From positions 1-64,000 of the forward strand of contig NZ_SOBG01000010.1 of the NCBI RefSeq assembly GCF_004365575.1: DNA of 64,000 nt, written 5' to 3'. Each line of letters starts with the position of its first letter. The stretch's first letter is position 1. The DNA comes from Hypnocyclicus thermotrophus (GTDB lineage: Bacteria; Fusobacteriota; Fusobacteriia; Fusobacteriales; Fusobacteriaceae). Below the pieces are notes generated by a model. That model saw only the letters and a program-made list of their open reading frames with translations. It was not told where the DNA came from and ran no database searches. Both the position numbers and the translations under genes were made by a program. Below, piece after piece: positions 56,220-63,964 of the stretch.

Positions 56220-57707
56220 ATGAATGATGTAATCAAAATAATAAAAAACAAAAATTTATCATTTGAACAAAAAGTAATAGAACTTGCAAGATATGCAGAA
56301 AATAGTATAGCTCCTATCGAGTTATCAAATGAAACAAAAGAGATGATTGATAAAGGAATAATTTGTGATTTATTTGAGGGGAATGCACCTTATAGACCAA
56401 GATATATTATAGTTGATTTTAATAAATTTATGAAAAAAGGTTCAACATTTTTAGAACTTTCTCCGCCTAAAACTTTATTAGAAGCAGTCAATAATTTACT
56501 TATTTTTTATAAACATATACCTTCTATTACTACAATGCCAGTATATATAGGAAATATTGATTATATTTTAGAACCCTTTATAAAAGGTGATGAAGACTAT
56601 GAAGTAATAAAATTATTTTTAAACCATATAGATAAAACAATAACTGATTCTTTTTGTCATGCAAATATTGGACCTAAATATACAAAAGCTGGTGAATTAA
56701 TTTTAAAAGCTTCAAAAGAATTACAAAATCCCACACCAAATATTACTTTAAAATATGATGAAAATATAACTCCAATAGAATTTGCAAAATTAGCAATAGA
56801 AACTTCTTTAATTACAGCAAAACCAAGTTTTGCAAATGATAAAATTTTTAGAGCAGATTTTAATGGTGATTATGCAATAGCTAGTTGTTATAATGGACTT
56901 AAGATCGGCGGTGGTAGTCATACTCTAGTAAGAAGTAGACTTTTTAGATTGGCTAAAGAATCAAAAAATATTGATGATTTTTTAAATAATCAACTTGTTA
57001 AATTAGTTAATAACATGACTGATTATATGGATAAAAGAATTAAATTTATTGTAGAAGAAAGCGGATTTTTCGAATCAAATTTTTTAGTAAAAGAAGAATT
57101 TATTAAAATAGATAATTTTACTGCAATGTTTGGAATAGTCGGTCTTGCTGAAGCAGTTAATTATTTATTAAAATTAGAAGGTAAAAAAGATAGATTTGGA
57201 CATAGTAAAATTGCTAATGAATTGGGATATAAAATTATAGAAACTATTGATAATTTAGTAAAAAAACATAAAGGTATTTATTGTAATTTTAGTAATAATA
57301 AATATTTGTTACACGCACAAGTAGGAATTGATAGTGATACTGATTGTACCCCTGGATGTAGAATTCCTATAGGAGAAGAACCCGAAATATTTGAGCATAT
57401 TATTCAATCAGCACCATTTCATAAATTTTTCCCTTCAGGTATAGGTGATGTATTTAGATTTGATAAAACTACTAGAAATAATTTGGAATCTATACTTGAT
57501 ATAATAAAAGGTGGATTTAAACAAGGACTTAGATATATCTCTTTTTATGAAGATAATGCAGATGTAGTAAGAATTACAGGCTATTTAGTAAAAAGAAGTG
57601 AAATAGAAAAATTGGATAATAATCAAGTTGTCCTACGAGATACTACTGTTCTTGGAAAAGGTGCCCGAGATAATATGAAAGTACTTGAAAGAAAGTTAAG
57701 GAAATAA
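56220..57707 (+). CDS. yjjI: YjjI-family glycyl-radical enzyme
   Basis: A 495-residue glycyl-radical enzyme much shorter than pyruvate formate-lyase or NrdD. The radical Gly (about 454) is in RITGYLVK, 41 residues before the C-terminus. A likely thiyl Cys is Cys223 in ASCYNGLKIGGGSH. Length, N-terminus and the dedicated activase downstream fit YjjI of E. coli, an enzyme whose reaction is, to my knowledge, not established. GAGGTGATA precedes the ATG. Loss of the motif in anaerobic RNR was considered and rejected: no ATP cone and no C-terminal zinc Cys set. Confidence 0.85.
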   Translation: MNDVIKIIKNKNLSFEQKVIELARYAENSIAPIELSNETKEMIDKGIICDLFEGNAPYRPRYIIVDFNKFMKKGSTFLELSPPKTLLEAVNNLLIFYKHIPSITTMPVYIGNIDYILEPFIKGDEDYEVIKLFLNHIDKTITDSFCHANIGPKYTKAGELILKASKELQNPTPNITLKYDENITPIEFAKLAIETSLITAKPSFANDKIFRADFNGDYAIASCYNGLKIGGGSHTLVRSRLFRLAKESKNIDDFLNNQLVKLVNNMTDYMDKRIKFIVEESGFFESNFLVKEEFIKIDNFTAMFGIVGLAEAVNYLLKLEGKKDRFGHSKIANELGYKIIETIDNLVKKHKGIYCNFSNNKYLLHAQVGIDSDTDCTPGCRIPIGEEPEIFEHIIQSAPFHKFFPSGIGDVFRFDKTTRNNLESILDIIKGGFKQGLRYISFYEDNADVVRITGYLVKRSEIEKLDNNQVVLRDTTVLGKGARDNMKVLERKLRK

Positions 57708-57716
57708 TGGTGACTT

Positions 57717-58541
57717 ATGGATAATAAAGTTTTGATAAATAAAATAATCCCTTTTTCTTCTGTTGATGGACCCGGCAACAGAACAGCTATTTTTTTACAA
57801 GGTTGTAACTTTAATTGTAAATATTGTCATAATCCAGAAACTATAAACATATGCAATAATTGTGGTGAATGTGTTAAATTTTGTAAATTTAATGCTTTAA
57901 AATTAAAAAATAATAAAATTAATTACAATCAAAATAATTGTGTAAATTGTGATGAATGTATAAAACATTGTAAATATAATAGTTCTCCAAAAGTAATAGA
58001 ATATACTGTATCTACTTTAGTAAATGAAATTTTAAAATACAAAAATTTTATTAGAGGAATTACTTTTAGTGGCGGTGAATGTAGTATAAATCATTTATTT
58101 ATCACTCAATTTGCTAAAGAGATTAAACAATATAATTTGGATGTATATGTAGACACTAATGGTTATATTGACTTTACTAGTTTGAACGATTTTGTTAATA
58201 TTGTAGATAAATTTATGCTTGATGTAAAGGCATTTGATAGAAACATTCATAAAAAATTAACAGGAAAAACAAATGAAACAGTCTTAAAAAATTTGAAATT
58301 TTTAATAAAAAATAATAAAATATATGAAATAAGAACCGTACTAATTAAAGAAATAGATTATTTTGATACTATTAATTATGTAGTACCTTTGATCAAAGAT
58401 ACTAATATTAGATATAAATTAATAAAATATAGAAAATACGGTGTTCGCAAAAAATATAAAAATTTATCAGCTATTTCTGATGACGAAATTAAAAAAATTA
58501 TACAATTATTTCCAAAATATTTTAATTTTATTACTGTATAA
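57717..58541 (+). CDS. yjjW: YjjW-family glycyl-radical enzyme activase (radical SAM)
   Basis: Installs the glycyl radical on the partner enzyme. The 274 residues include the radical SAM motif GCNFNCKYCHNPE, then two ferredoxin-type clusters inserted after it (CNNCGECVKFC and CVNCDECIKHC), the SAM motif TFSGGEC, and a C-terminal RYKLIKYRKYG. The two-cluster insertion is typical of activases for non-PFL glycyl-radical enzymes. It starts 9 bp after the enzyme gene. Confidence 0.88.
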   Translation: MDNKVLINKIIPFSSVDGPGNRTAIFLQGCNFNCKYCHNPETINICNNCGECVKFCKFNALKLKNNKINYNQNNCVNCDECIKHCKYNSSPKVIEYTVSTLVNEILKYKNFIRGITFSGGECSINHLFITQFAKEIKQYNLDVYVDTNGYIDFTSLNDFVNIVDKFMLDVKAFDRNIHKKLTGKTNETVLKNLKFLIKNNKIYEIRTVLIKEIDYFDTINYVVPLIKDTNIRYKLIKYRKYGVRKKYKNLSAISDDEIKKIIQLFPKYFNFITV

Positions 58542-58570
58542 AAAAATACCCTTAAATTGAGGGTATTTTT
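58542..58570. terminator. Terminator between yjjW and the aminotransferase
   Basis: A perfect 11-bp stem AAAAATACCCT/AGGGTATTTTT with a 7-nt loop, flanked by T and A runs, between convergent genes. Confidence 0.85.
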
Positions 58571-58573
58571 ATT

Positions 58574-59749
58574 TTATATACTTTTCAACTCTAATTTTTT
58601 TACAAATCTTTCTATTCTGTCTATTGCTTCTTTTATTAACTCTATCTCTGTAGCATAAGAACATCTAATATATCCTTTAAATTTATCTCCAAAAGCACTT
58701 CCTGGAACAACTGCTACATTTTCTTCTTCTAAAAGTTTTATTGCAAAATCTTCATCACTTAATCCATATTTTTCAATATTTGGGAAAATATACATTGCAC
58801 CTTTTGGTTCTATTACATCAAATCCTATATCTTTAAATCCGTGATAAATAAGCCTTCTCCTTCTAGAAAAAGAGTCTTTCATTTTTTTTACTTCTTTATT
58901 ACAATTTCTAAGTCCTTCTATTGCACCATATTGGCTAAATATTGGTGCACAAAGAATTGCATATTGATGTATTTTAATGATTTGAGTTACAAGCCACTCC
59001 GGTCCACATAAGTATCCTATACGCCATCCAGTCATAGCAAATGCTTTTGAAAAGCCATTTAAATAAATAGTTTGTTCTTTCATACCTTCAAATGAAGCAA
59101 TTGAGAAATGTTCTCCATCATAACTAAGTTCTGAATAAATCTCATCACTTATTACCCAAATTTGATGTTTTTTTATAACTTTTGCAATAGCCTCCAATTC
59201 CTCTTTTGACATTATTGCCCCTGTAGGATTATTTGGATAACATAAAATAATAGCTTTTGTTTTAGATGTAATCTTTTTTTCAAGCTCTTCTGGTGTTATT
59301 TTAAAATTTGTTTTAGATGTATCTATTTCTACTGCAACTCCATTCATAAACTCTACCATTGGCCTATATGGCACATAGACAGGCTCTGGAACTATTATTT
59401 CATCACCTGGATTAATAATAGCTCTAAGTGCTAAATCTATTCCCTCGCTTCCTCCTACTGTAGCAATTATCTCTTTTTCATTATACTGTAAATTGTATTT
59501 TTTTAAATAATTTGCAACTTCTAATCGAAATTCTAAAAGTCCATAATTTGATGTATAATGAGTGTGTCCTTTTTTCATATGATAATAAGCACTGTCAATA
59601 ATACTCCATGGTGTTATAAAATCAGGTTCTCCAACTCCCAAAGAAATTACATCTTTTTTTGTTTGTACTAAATCAAAAAATCTTCTTATTCCAGAAGGTT
59701 TTAATTTTTTTAAATTATTAGATATCTTATCTTTCATTTCATTATTCAT
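58574..59749 (-). CDS. Class I/II PLP aminotransferase (AlaT/PatA-like)
   Basis: This 391-residue fold-type I enzyme has YPNNPTGAIMS, the DEIYSELSY aspartate, and the PLP lysine in NGFSKAFAMTGWRIGY. Start overlaps the Lrp-type regulator by one base (TAATG). This gene pair resembles alaR-alaT of Bacillus subtilis, where an Lrp/AsnC regulator controls an alanine aminotransferase, but aspartate or aromatic substrates are also possible. Confidence 0.88.
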   Translation of the reverse strand: MNNEMKDKISNNLKKLKPSGIRRFFDLVQTKKDVISLGVGEPDFITPWSIIDSAYYHMKKGHTHYTSNYGLLEFRLEVANYLKKYNLQYNEKEIIATVGGSEGIDLALRAIINPGDEIIVPEPVYVPYRPMVEFMNGVAVEIDTSKTNFKITPEELEKKITSKTKAIILCYPNNPTGAIMSKEELEAIAKVIKKHQIWVISDEIYSELSYDGEHFSIASFEGMKEQTIYLNGFSKAFAMTGWRIGYLCGPEWLVTQIIKIHQYAILCAPIFSQYGAIEGLRNCNKEVKKMKDSFSRRRRLIYHGFKDIGFDVIEPKGAMYIFPNIEKYGLSDEDFAIKLLEEENVAVVPGSAFGDKFKGYIRCSYATEIELIKEAIDRIERFVKKLELKSI

Positions 59750-60231
59750 TATGGCATCACAGCCAATCTATTATCTACTTTTTCTTTATCTTCCATTACT
59801 ACATCATTTTCTTTATATTTTTTTAACATAAAATGAGTAGCTGTACTATTGATATAATCAAGTGTTGATAATTTTTCTGATACAAATAATGCAACCTCTT
59901 TTAATGATTGGCCTTCTATAACAATTAAAAAATCAAAGCCTCCTGACATTAAAAATAATGATTTAACTTGTGGAAATTTGTATATTCTTTCAGCAATTGC
60001 ATCAAACCCCATTTCTCTTTCAGGGGATACTTTTACTTCTATAAAAGCTTGAACTTTTTCATCTTCCCATTTTTCTTCATTTATTATAGTTGTATATTTT
60101 AATATTATATTATCTTTTTCAAGTTGTTTTATTTTTTCTTTTACTTCTTCTTCTGATATTCCTAACATAATTGCTATATCTTTTGGAGTTGCTCTTGAAT
60201 CCTCTTTTAATATTTCTATTATTTTTTCCAT
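59749..60231 (-). CDS. Lrp/AsnC-family transcriptional regulator
   Basis: The 160 residues have an N-terminal winged helix-turn-helix (TPKDIAIMLGISEEEVKEKI) shortened here to DIAIMLGISEEEV, and a C-terminal RAM effector domain (FLMSGGFDFLIVIEG). Effectors of such regulators are usually amino acids. It precedes the aminotransferase with a 1-base overlap and probably regulates that operon. A GGAG ribosome site lies 5-6 nt before the ATG. Confidence 0.9.
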   Translation of the reverse strand: MEKIIEILKEDSRATPKDIAIMLGISEEEVKEKIKQLEKDNIILKYTTIINEEKWEDEKVQAFIEVKVSPEREMGFDAIAERIYKFPQVKSLFLMSGGFDFLIVIEGQSLKEVALFVSEKLSTLDYINSTATHFMLKKYKENDVVMEDKEKVDNRLAVMP

Positions 60232-60829
60232 ACCTGCTCCGTTGCCAAAACCTTATAAACTTTATAAAATCTATTTAACCCTTATCCATGTATCCCATTT
60301 TTCAAATAGCTTAATTTTAGATACAAGAAATTTAATTCCATAAAACTTATATTTCAGTTGTCTTTTAGACACATGCAACCCTTTCTGTGCTATAGATTTG
60401 GATAAATCAAAAATTGTTTAACTACTCTTAAAGTTTGATTTTCACAATCTTAATAGTTGCTTAATATAAATGATTATTCCTAATATTAGATAATTTCCTA
60501 TAAAATAATCTAATGTATTTTTCAGGTTTTATAATGTTATTGGTTTTGACGAACTTCCTCCCTTCTTTTTATTTATTTTGATTTCTAGATATTTTGCATT
60601 ACAATCTACGCAATATTTTTTCTAATTTTTTACTAATATTATTTTATTTATATTATTAAAAATCTTCTGTTTTTTAAATATTATCTATTATTTCAATAGC
60701 AATTCCATATTTATTATTTTCTATAAGTTCCTAACTAAATCTTATTAATCCATATTTATATAAAATTAATATTTTGTTAGCTATTATTTTACATTCTATT
60801 TTCATAATAAAAACATTTATATAAACCTA

Positions 60830-60858
60830 ATTGTATAATACAATAATTTAGTTGTCAA
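60830..60858 (-). promoter_or_regulatory. Consensus-like promoter with palindromic -10, reading into degenerate region
   Basis: TTGACA (60853-60858), 17-bp spacer, TACAAT (60830-60835). The -10 is part of the palindrome ATTGTAT-A-ATACAAT (60830-60844), which could be an operator. Confidence 0.6.
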
Positions 60859-60907
60859 TTAATTTTTGTTTTATATTTTTTTTGATAAAATTAATGCTTC
60901 CATTTAA

Positions 60908-60952
60908 ATAATAAACCCTATTCTCCAACATTTAGAAAATAGGGTTTATTAT
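60908..60952 (-). terminator. Terminator after the coiled-coil lipoprotein gene
   Basis: A perfect 15-bp stem (60908-60922 with 60938-60952), core AAACCCTA/TAGGGTTT, five bases after the stop codon. Confidence 0.85.
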
Positions 60953-60957
60953 AAATA

Positions 60958-61416
60958 TTATTTATCATTTACACCTTTAATTGCAGTATCTATTTTATTT
61001 ACTGCTTTATCAATATTTGTTTTTGCTCCCTCTAACGAATTTATAGCTTCTTTTAAGGCAATATTATCTTTTTCTATTTTTTCTTTTTCTATTTTTACTT
61101 TTTCTACTGCAACTTCTTTATTTTTTATATTTTTATTAGCTATTTCAAGATCATATTTCACAGCTGATAAATCTTCTTTTAAAGCTTCGTTCTCTTCTTT
61201 TAATGCATTATAATTAACTTTTGTTGATTCTAATTCTTCCATAGTTGTTTTTAATTTTAATTCAACATCTGTAAGATTTTTTTCGGCTAGTTCTAATTTT
61301 TTTTGAGTTTCTGATAATTTTTCTTGAACTGCATTGTCTACTTCTGGAGTAGCTTTATTCGAACAAGCAGTTACTAATAATAATAATCCAAATATCAAAA
61401 TTTTAAGTTTCTTCAT
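60958..61416 (-). CDS. Coiled-coil lipoprotein
   Basis: The 152-residue protein has a lipoprotein signal; the lipobox LVTAC gives Cys18 as the lipidated residue. Almost all of the rest is a predicted coiled coil of Lys/Glu/Leu heptads (about 30-135), ending in a short amphipathic tail. It resembles Lpp-like or OmpA-linked envelope spacers in shape only; no peptidoglycan-binding motif is visible. No named family recognised. GGGAGGAAATG-type ribosome site; its own promoter and terminator. Confidence 0.75.
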   Translation of the reverse strand: MKKLKILIFGLLLLVTACSNKATPEVDNAVQEKLSETQKKLELAEKNLTDVELKLKTTMEELESTKVNYNALKEENEALKEDLSAVKYDLEIANKNIKNKEVAVEKVKIEKEKIEKDNIALKEAINSLEGAKTNIDKAVNKIDTAIKGVNDK

Positions 61417-61461
61417 TCATTTCCTCCCTTATATTTATATTGATAATTTTTTATTAATTAT

Positions 61462-61490
61462 AGTATACAAAAAATACCTTTTGTTTTCAA
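61462..61490 (-). promoter_or_regulatory. Promoter of the coiled-coil lipoprotein gene
   Basis: TTGAAA (61485-61490), 17-bp spacer, TATACT (61462-61467). The -35 lies inside the terminator hairpin of the upstream HD-GYP gene. Confidence 0.6.
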
Positions 61491-61499
61491 GGTATTTTT
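61470..61499 (-). terminator. Terminator after the HD-GYP gene
   Basis: An 11-bp stem AAAAATACCTT/AAGGTATTTTT with an 8-nt loop; T's follow on the minus strand. Confidence 0.75.
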
Positions 61500-61558
61500 A
61501 AATCTCAATTTTTTTTAGTAATTTAAAAACAATATTTTACTATACTTTTAAAGAAAAT

Positions 61559-62659
61559 TTAAAATAAATATTTTGCGATTTCAAATATATCTGGATCAAT
61601 AGATTTTCCTACCATAGTCTTCTCCATTATTTCTAATGCTTTTTTAAATGTAAGTGGTTTTCTATAAGGTCTATTCGATGTAAGGGCATCTAAAATATCT
61701 GCAAATGTTATAATTCTAGTTTCTGTTGGAATATCTTTTGCTAAAAGTCCAAATGGATATCCTTTTCCATCTAGTCTTTCATGATGTAATGCTCCATAAC
61801 TAATATTTTTTAATTGTGGAGAATCTTGAAGAATTTTATATGAATATAGTGCATGATCCTTTATTTTTTCAAATTCATAATTAGTTAATTTGTCAGGTTT
61901 ATCCAAAATACCTACATCTACAACAAGCTTTCCGATATCATGTAAATAAGCTGCATATCTAATTTCTGAAAGTTTTTCTTTATCATATCCCATTTCTTTT
62001 CCTAATACATAACTATATGTAGCAACTCTTTTAGTATGCCCGCCTGTATACTGGTGTCCACTATCTATAATAGAAGCAATAACTGATAAAAATTGCTCCT
62101 CTTCTACATTATCTAATTTTATTTTATAAACATTATTTTTCTTTAAAGTATAAGTAAAGAAATTATCAATATAGTCATTATTATCTAACATAATTTTAAC
62201 ATAATCTTTTTCTACTATTTGTTGTAATCCTTTAATAACTATACTCTCATAACCTACTTCTGGAACTTTATTAGTTGAAATGTATTCATCAATAATTGCT
62301 ACAATTTGTGATTCTATTGATATATCTGTTTTTTGATAAAACCCTGTCCCATCTATTTTTTCATTACTATCAAGAATAATATCTGCTATTTCATATTGAA
62401 GTGGTATAATTTCAGGCATTATACGAATAAGTTCAGCTGAAGCATAATTGGATTTATGATTAATATCAGAATTTCTCATATCACCAATATCTTTTAACAT
62501 AGCCGCAATTGTTACTGTAAAACTGCTTTCATCGTTTATTAAATCTACTAATTTTTTTACTAAAACAACTCTTCTTTTTAATATTTTATATTTTTCAATA
62601 TTAGTATATTTCAAAGAATTAAGTACAGCTCCAATTATATCTAAGGTTACTATATCCAT
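61559..62659 (-). CDS. HD-GYP domain protein with degenerate N-terminal HD-GYP-like copy
   Basis: The 366-residue protein has an intact C-terminal HD-GYP domain: YLHDIGKLVVD near residue 236 and HHERLDGKGYPFG near 290, so c-di-GMP phosphodiesterase activity is expected. The first half shows a similar plan with broken motifs (AAMLKDIGDMRN in place of HDIG, and NEKIDGTGFY in place of the GYP stretch), which suggests an ancient duplication with one inactive copy acting as a sensor or dimer domain. It follows the flavodoxin gene by 20 bp. Confidence 0.88.
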   Translation of the reverse strand: MDIVTLDIIGAVLNSLKYTNIEKYKILKRRVVLVKKLVDLINDESSFTVTIAAMLKDIGDMRNSDINHKSNYASAELIRIMPEIIPLQYEIADIILDSNEKIDGTGFYQKTDISIESQIVAIIDEYISTNKVPEVGYESIVIKGLQQIVEKDYVKIMLDNNDYIDNFFTYTLKKNNVYKIKLDNVEEEQFLSVIASIIDSGHQYTGGHTKRVATYSYVLGKEMGYDKEKLSEIRYAAYLHDIGKLVVDVGILDKPDKLTNYEFEKIKDHALYSYKILQDSPQLKNISYGALHHERLDGKGYPFGLLAKDIPTETRIITFADILDALTSNRPYRKPLTFKKALEIMEKTMVGKSIDPDIFEIAKYLF

Positions 62660-62679
62660 AATTTTCTCCTACTTTAAAT

Positions 62680-63168
62680 TCAAATTATAATTTGTTTTAT
62701 CCATTCCTCTATAATCTTATTATTATTTTCTTTATTTTTTATACAACTTTTTATTCCTAGTGTAGATATTATACTATTTTTATCAATAAATTCCTCAAAT
62801 TTTTTAAAAGTTTTTCCACTATTCCCATCAAAACAAGCAAAAATATATATTTTTTTATTTTTAAGATTTTCTTGTTCTTTAACTAAAAAACTTCTTATTG
62901 CTGGTGTAAAATTCCCTGCCCAAACAGGTGTACCTATTATTATTGTATTATAATTATTAATTGTTTTATTATAATCATTTAACTCAGGCATCTTTTTCAT
63001 AAACACCTGTGAGCCACCCCAAAAATACTTTAGAAGACCTTTTTCTGTTATATCTTTTTTAGGACTTAACTTAATAATATCAAAATTATTTTTTTCCAAT
63101 AGTTTATTTACAACATATTCTGTATTTCCATCTAATGAATAATATACAATAAGACCTTTTTTTCCCAA
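62680..63168 (-). CDS. Flavodoxin family protein
   Basis: This 162-residue FMN-binding protein has the phosphate loop YYSLDGNTEYV (T/S-x-x-G-N-T type) and the isoalloxazine-side loop GTPVWAGNFTPAIRSFL, close to the flavodoxin-like NAD(P)H dehydrogenase group (PVWAGxxxPA). It is 11 bp downstream of an ArsR/CadC-like regulator, so its expression may respond to metal or redox stress. The electron partner is unknown. Confidence 0.9.
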   Translation of the reverse strand: MGKKGLIVYYSLDGNTEYVVNKLLEKNNFDIIKLSPKKDITEKGLLKYFWGGSQVFMKKMPELNDYNKTINNYNTIIIGTPVWAGNFTPAIRSFLVKEQENLKNKKIYIFACFDGNSGKTFKKFEEFIDKNSIISTLGIKSCIKNKENNNKIIEEWIKQIII

Positions 63169-63179
63169 AATAATCCCTC

Positions 63180-63542
63180 CTATTTTTTTTCAATATGATG
63201 TGAAATTCCTGTTTGAAGTAATTCATAAATATGTTCGTCATCTAATGAATAAAATACACTTTTACCTTTTTTATATGATTTTACTATTTTATAGTTTCTA
63301 AGTAATCTAAGCTGATGTGAAATAGCTGATTGAGTCATTCCTAAAACTTCTGCTATATCACATACACAAAGTTCAGTATTTAAAAGAGCATAAATAATTT
63401 TCAATCTAGTCGGATCCGAAAAAATTTTATAAAAATTAGCTAAATCTATTAATAATTTTTCATTATACATTTTTTCTTTTATATTTTTAATTATATCTTT
63501 ATGTATATCTTGGCATTCGCAAATCAAACCTTTTTTTTCCAT
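63180..63542 (-). CDS. ArsR/SmtB-family (CadC-like) metal-responsive repressor
   Basis: With the start at 63542 (AAAGGAG site; the frame stays open 12 codons further up) the protein is 120 residues. It has an N-terminal CECQDIH, the alpha3 metal motif ELCVCDIAE, recognition helix TQSAISHQLRLLRN, and at the C-terminus DDEH and SHH. The paired thiol sites resemble CadC, and the C-terminal D-x-H plus HH the SmtB/CzrA zinc site. It is likely to sense soft metals or zinc and to control the flavodoxin and HD-GYP genes behind it. Confidence 0.9.
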   Translation of the reverse strand: MEKKGLICECQDIHKDIIKNIKEKMYNEKLLIDLANFYKIFSDPTRLKIIYALLNTELCVCDIAEVLGMTQSAISHQLRLLRNYKIVKSYKKGKSVFYSLDDEHIYELLQTGISHHIEKK

Positions 63543-63610
63543 AAAACTCCTTTCATTCTCTCTAATTATATAATACATTTTTTAAGAAAAAAAAGCAAAA
63601 AAAAATAAAA

Positions 63611-63630
63611 AAAGCACTATATAGTGCTTT
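63611..63630 (-). terminator. Terminator of tRNA cluster copy 2
   Basis: A 20-nt perfect palindrome AAAGCACTAT/ATAGTGCTTT, then a T run on the minus strand. Confidence 0.85.
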
Positions 63631-63653
63631 ATAAAAATATTTATTATTATATA

Positions 63654-63728
63654 TGGCTGGGCTGGCTGGATTCGAACCAACGCATGTCAGAGTCAAAGTC
63701 TGATGCCTTACCGCTTGGCGACAGCCCA
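63654..63728 (-). tRNA. tRNA-Gln (anticodon UUG), second copy
   Basis: Identical in sequence to the tRNA at 24934-25008; 75 nt with encoded CCA. Confidence 0.96.
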
Positions 63729-63743
63729 TTAATATATTTTTTA

Positions 63744-63820
63744 TGGTGGAGCTAAGCGGGATCGAACCGCTGACCCCCACAGTGCAAGTGTGGTGCTCTC
63801 CCAAACTGAGCTATAGCCCC
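63744..63820 (-). tRNA. tRNA-Ala (anticodon UGC), second copy
   Basis: Identical to 25025-25101; 77 nt with encoded CCA. Confidence 0.96.
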
Positions 63821-63828
63821 ATTAAAAA

Positions 63829-63905
63829 TGGTCGGAATAGCAGGATTCGAACCTGCGGCCCCCTGCTCCCAAGGCAGGTGCGCTACCGGACTGCGCTATA
63901 TTCCG
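63829..63905 (-). tRNA. tRNA-Pro (anticodon UGG), second copy
   Basis: Identical to 25110-25186; 77 nt with encoded CCA. Confidence 0.96.
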
Positions 63906-63935
63906 AACTTACCTTTATTTCTCAAGGCAAGAATA

Positions 63936-63964
63936 ATTATACTATATTAACCATCAATTGTCAA
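63936..63964 (-). promoter_or_regulatory. Consensus promoter of tRNA cluster copy 2
   Basis: TTGACA (63959-63964), 17-bp spacer, TATAAT (63936-63941), as in copy 1. Confidence 0.9.

Larger units (their letters stand above)
60232..60957 (-). pseudogene. Degenerate coding region, possible transposase and other gene remnants
   Basis: This 726-bp gap has no intact gene. On the minus strand, broken frames read like protein: near 60600 a Cys-x-x-Cys segment CVDCNAKYLEIKINKKKGG, and near 60240-60400 SKSIAQKGLHVSKRQLKYK with WDTWIRVK; between them frames change and stops intrude. The HTH-like LRVVKQF and VSKRQL patterns suggest a decayed transposase, but I cannot name a family. Upstream (60690-60800) another broken frame starts MKIECKIIANKILILYKYG and is interrupted by TAG. 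A consensus promoter with a palindrome lies at 60830-60858 and the terminator of the next gene at 60908-60952. Confidence 0.4.

Noticed and set aside
56220-58541. Anaerobic ribonucleotide reductase NrdD with NrdG
   Set aside because: The enzyme is too short, lacks an ATP cone and the C-terminal zinc Cys set, and the activase has two extra ferredoxin clusters, as in YjjW.
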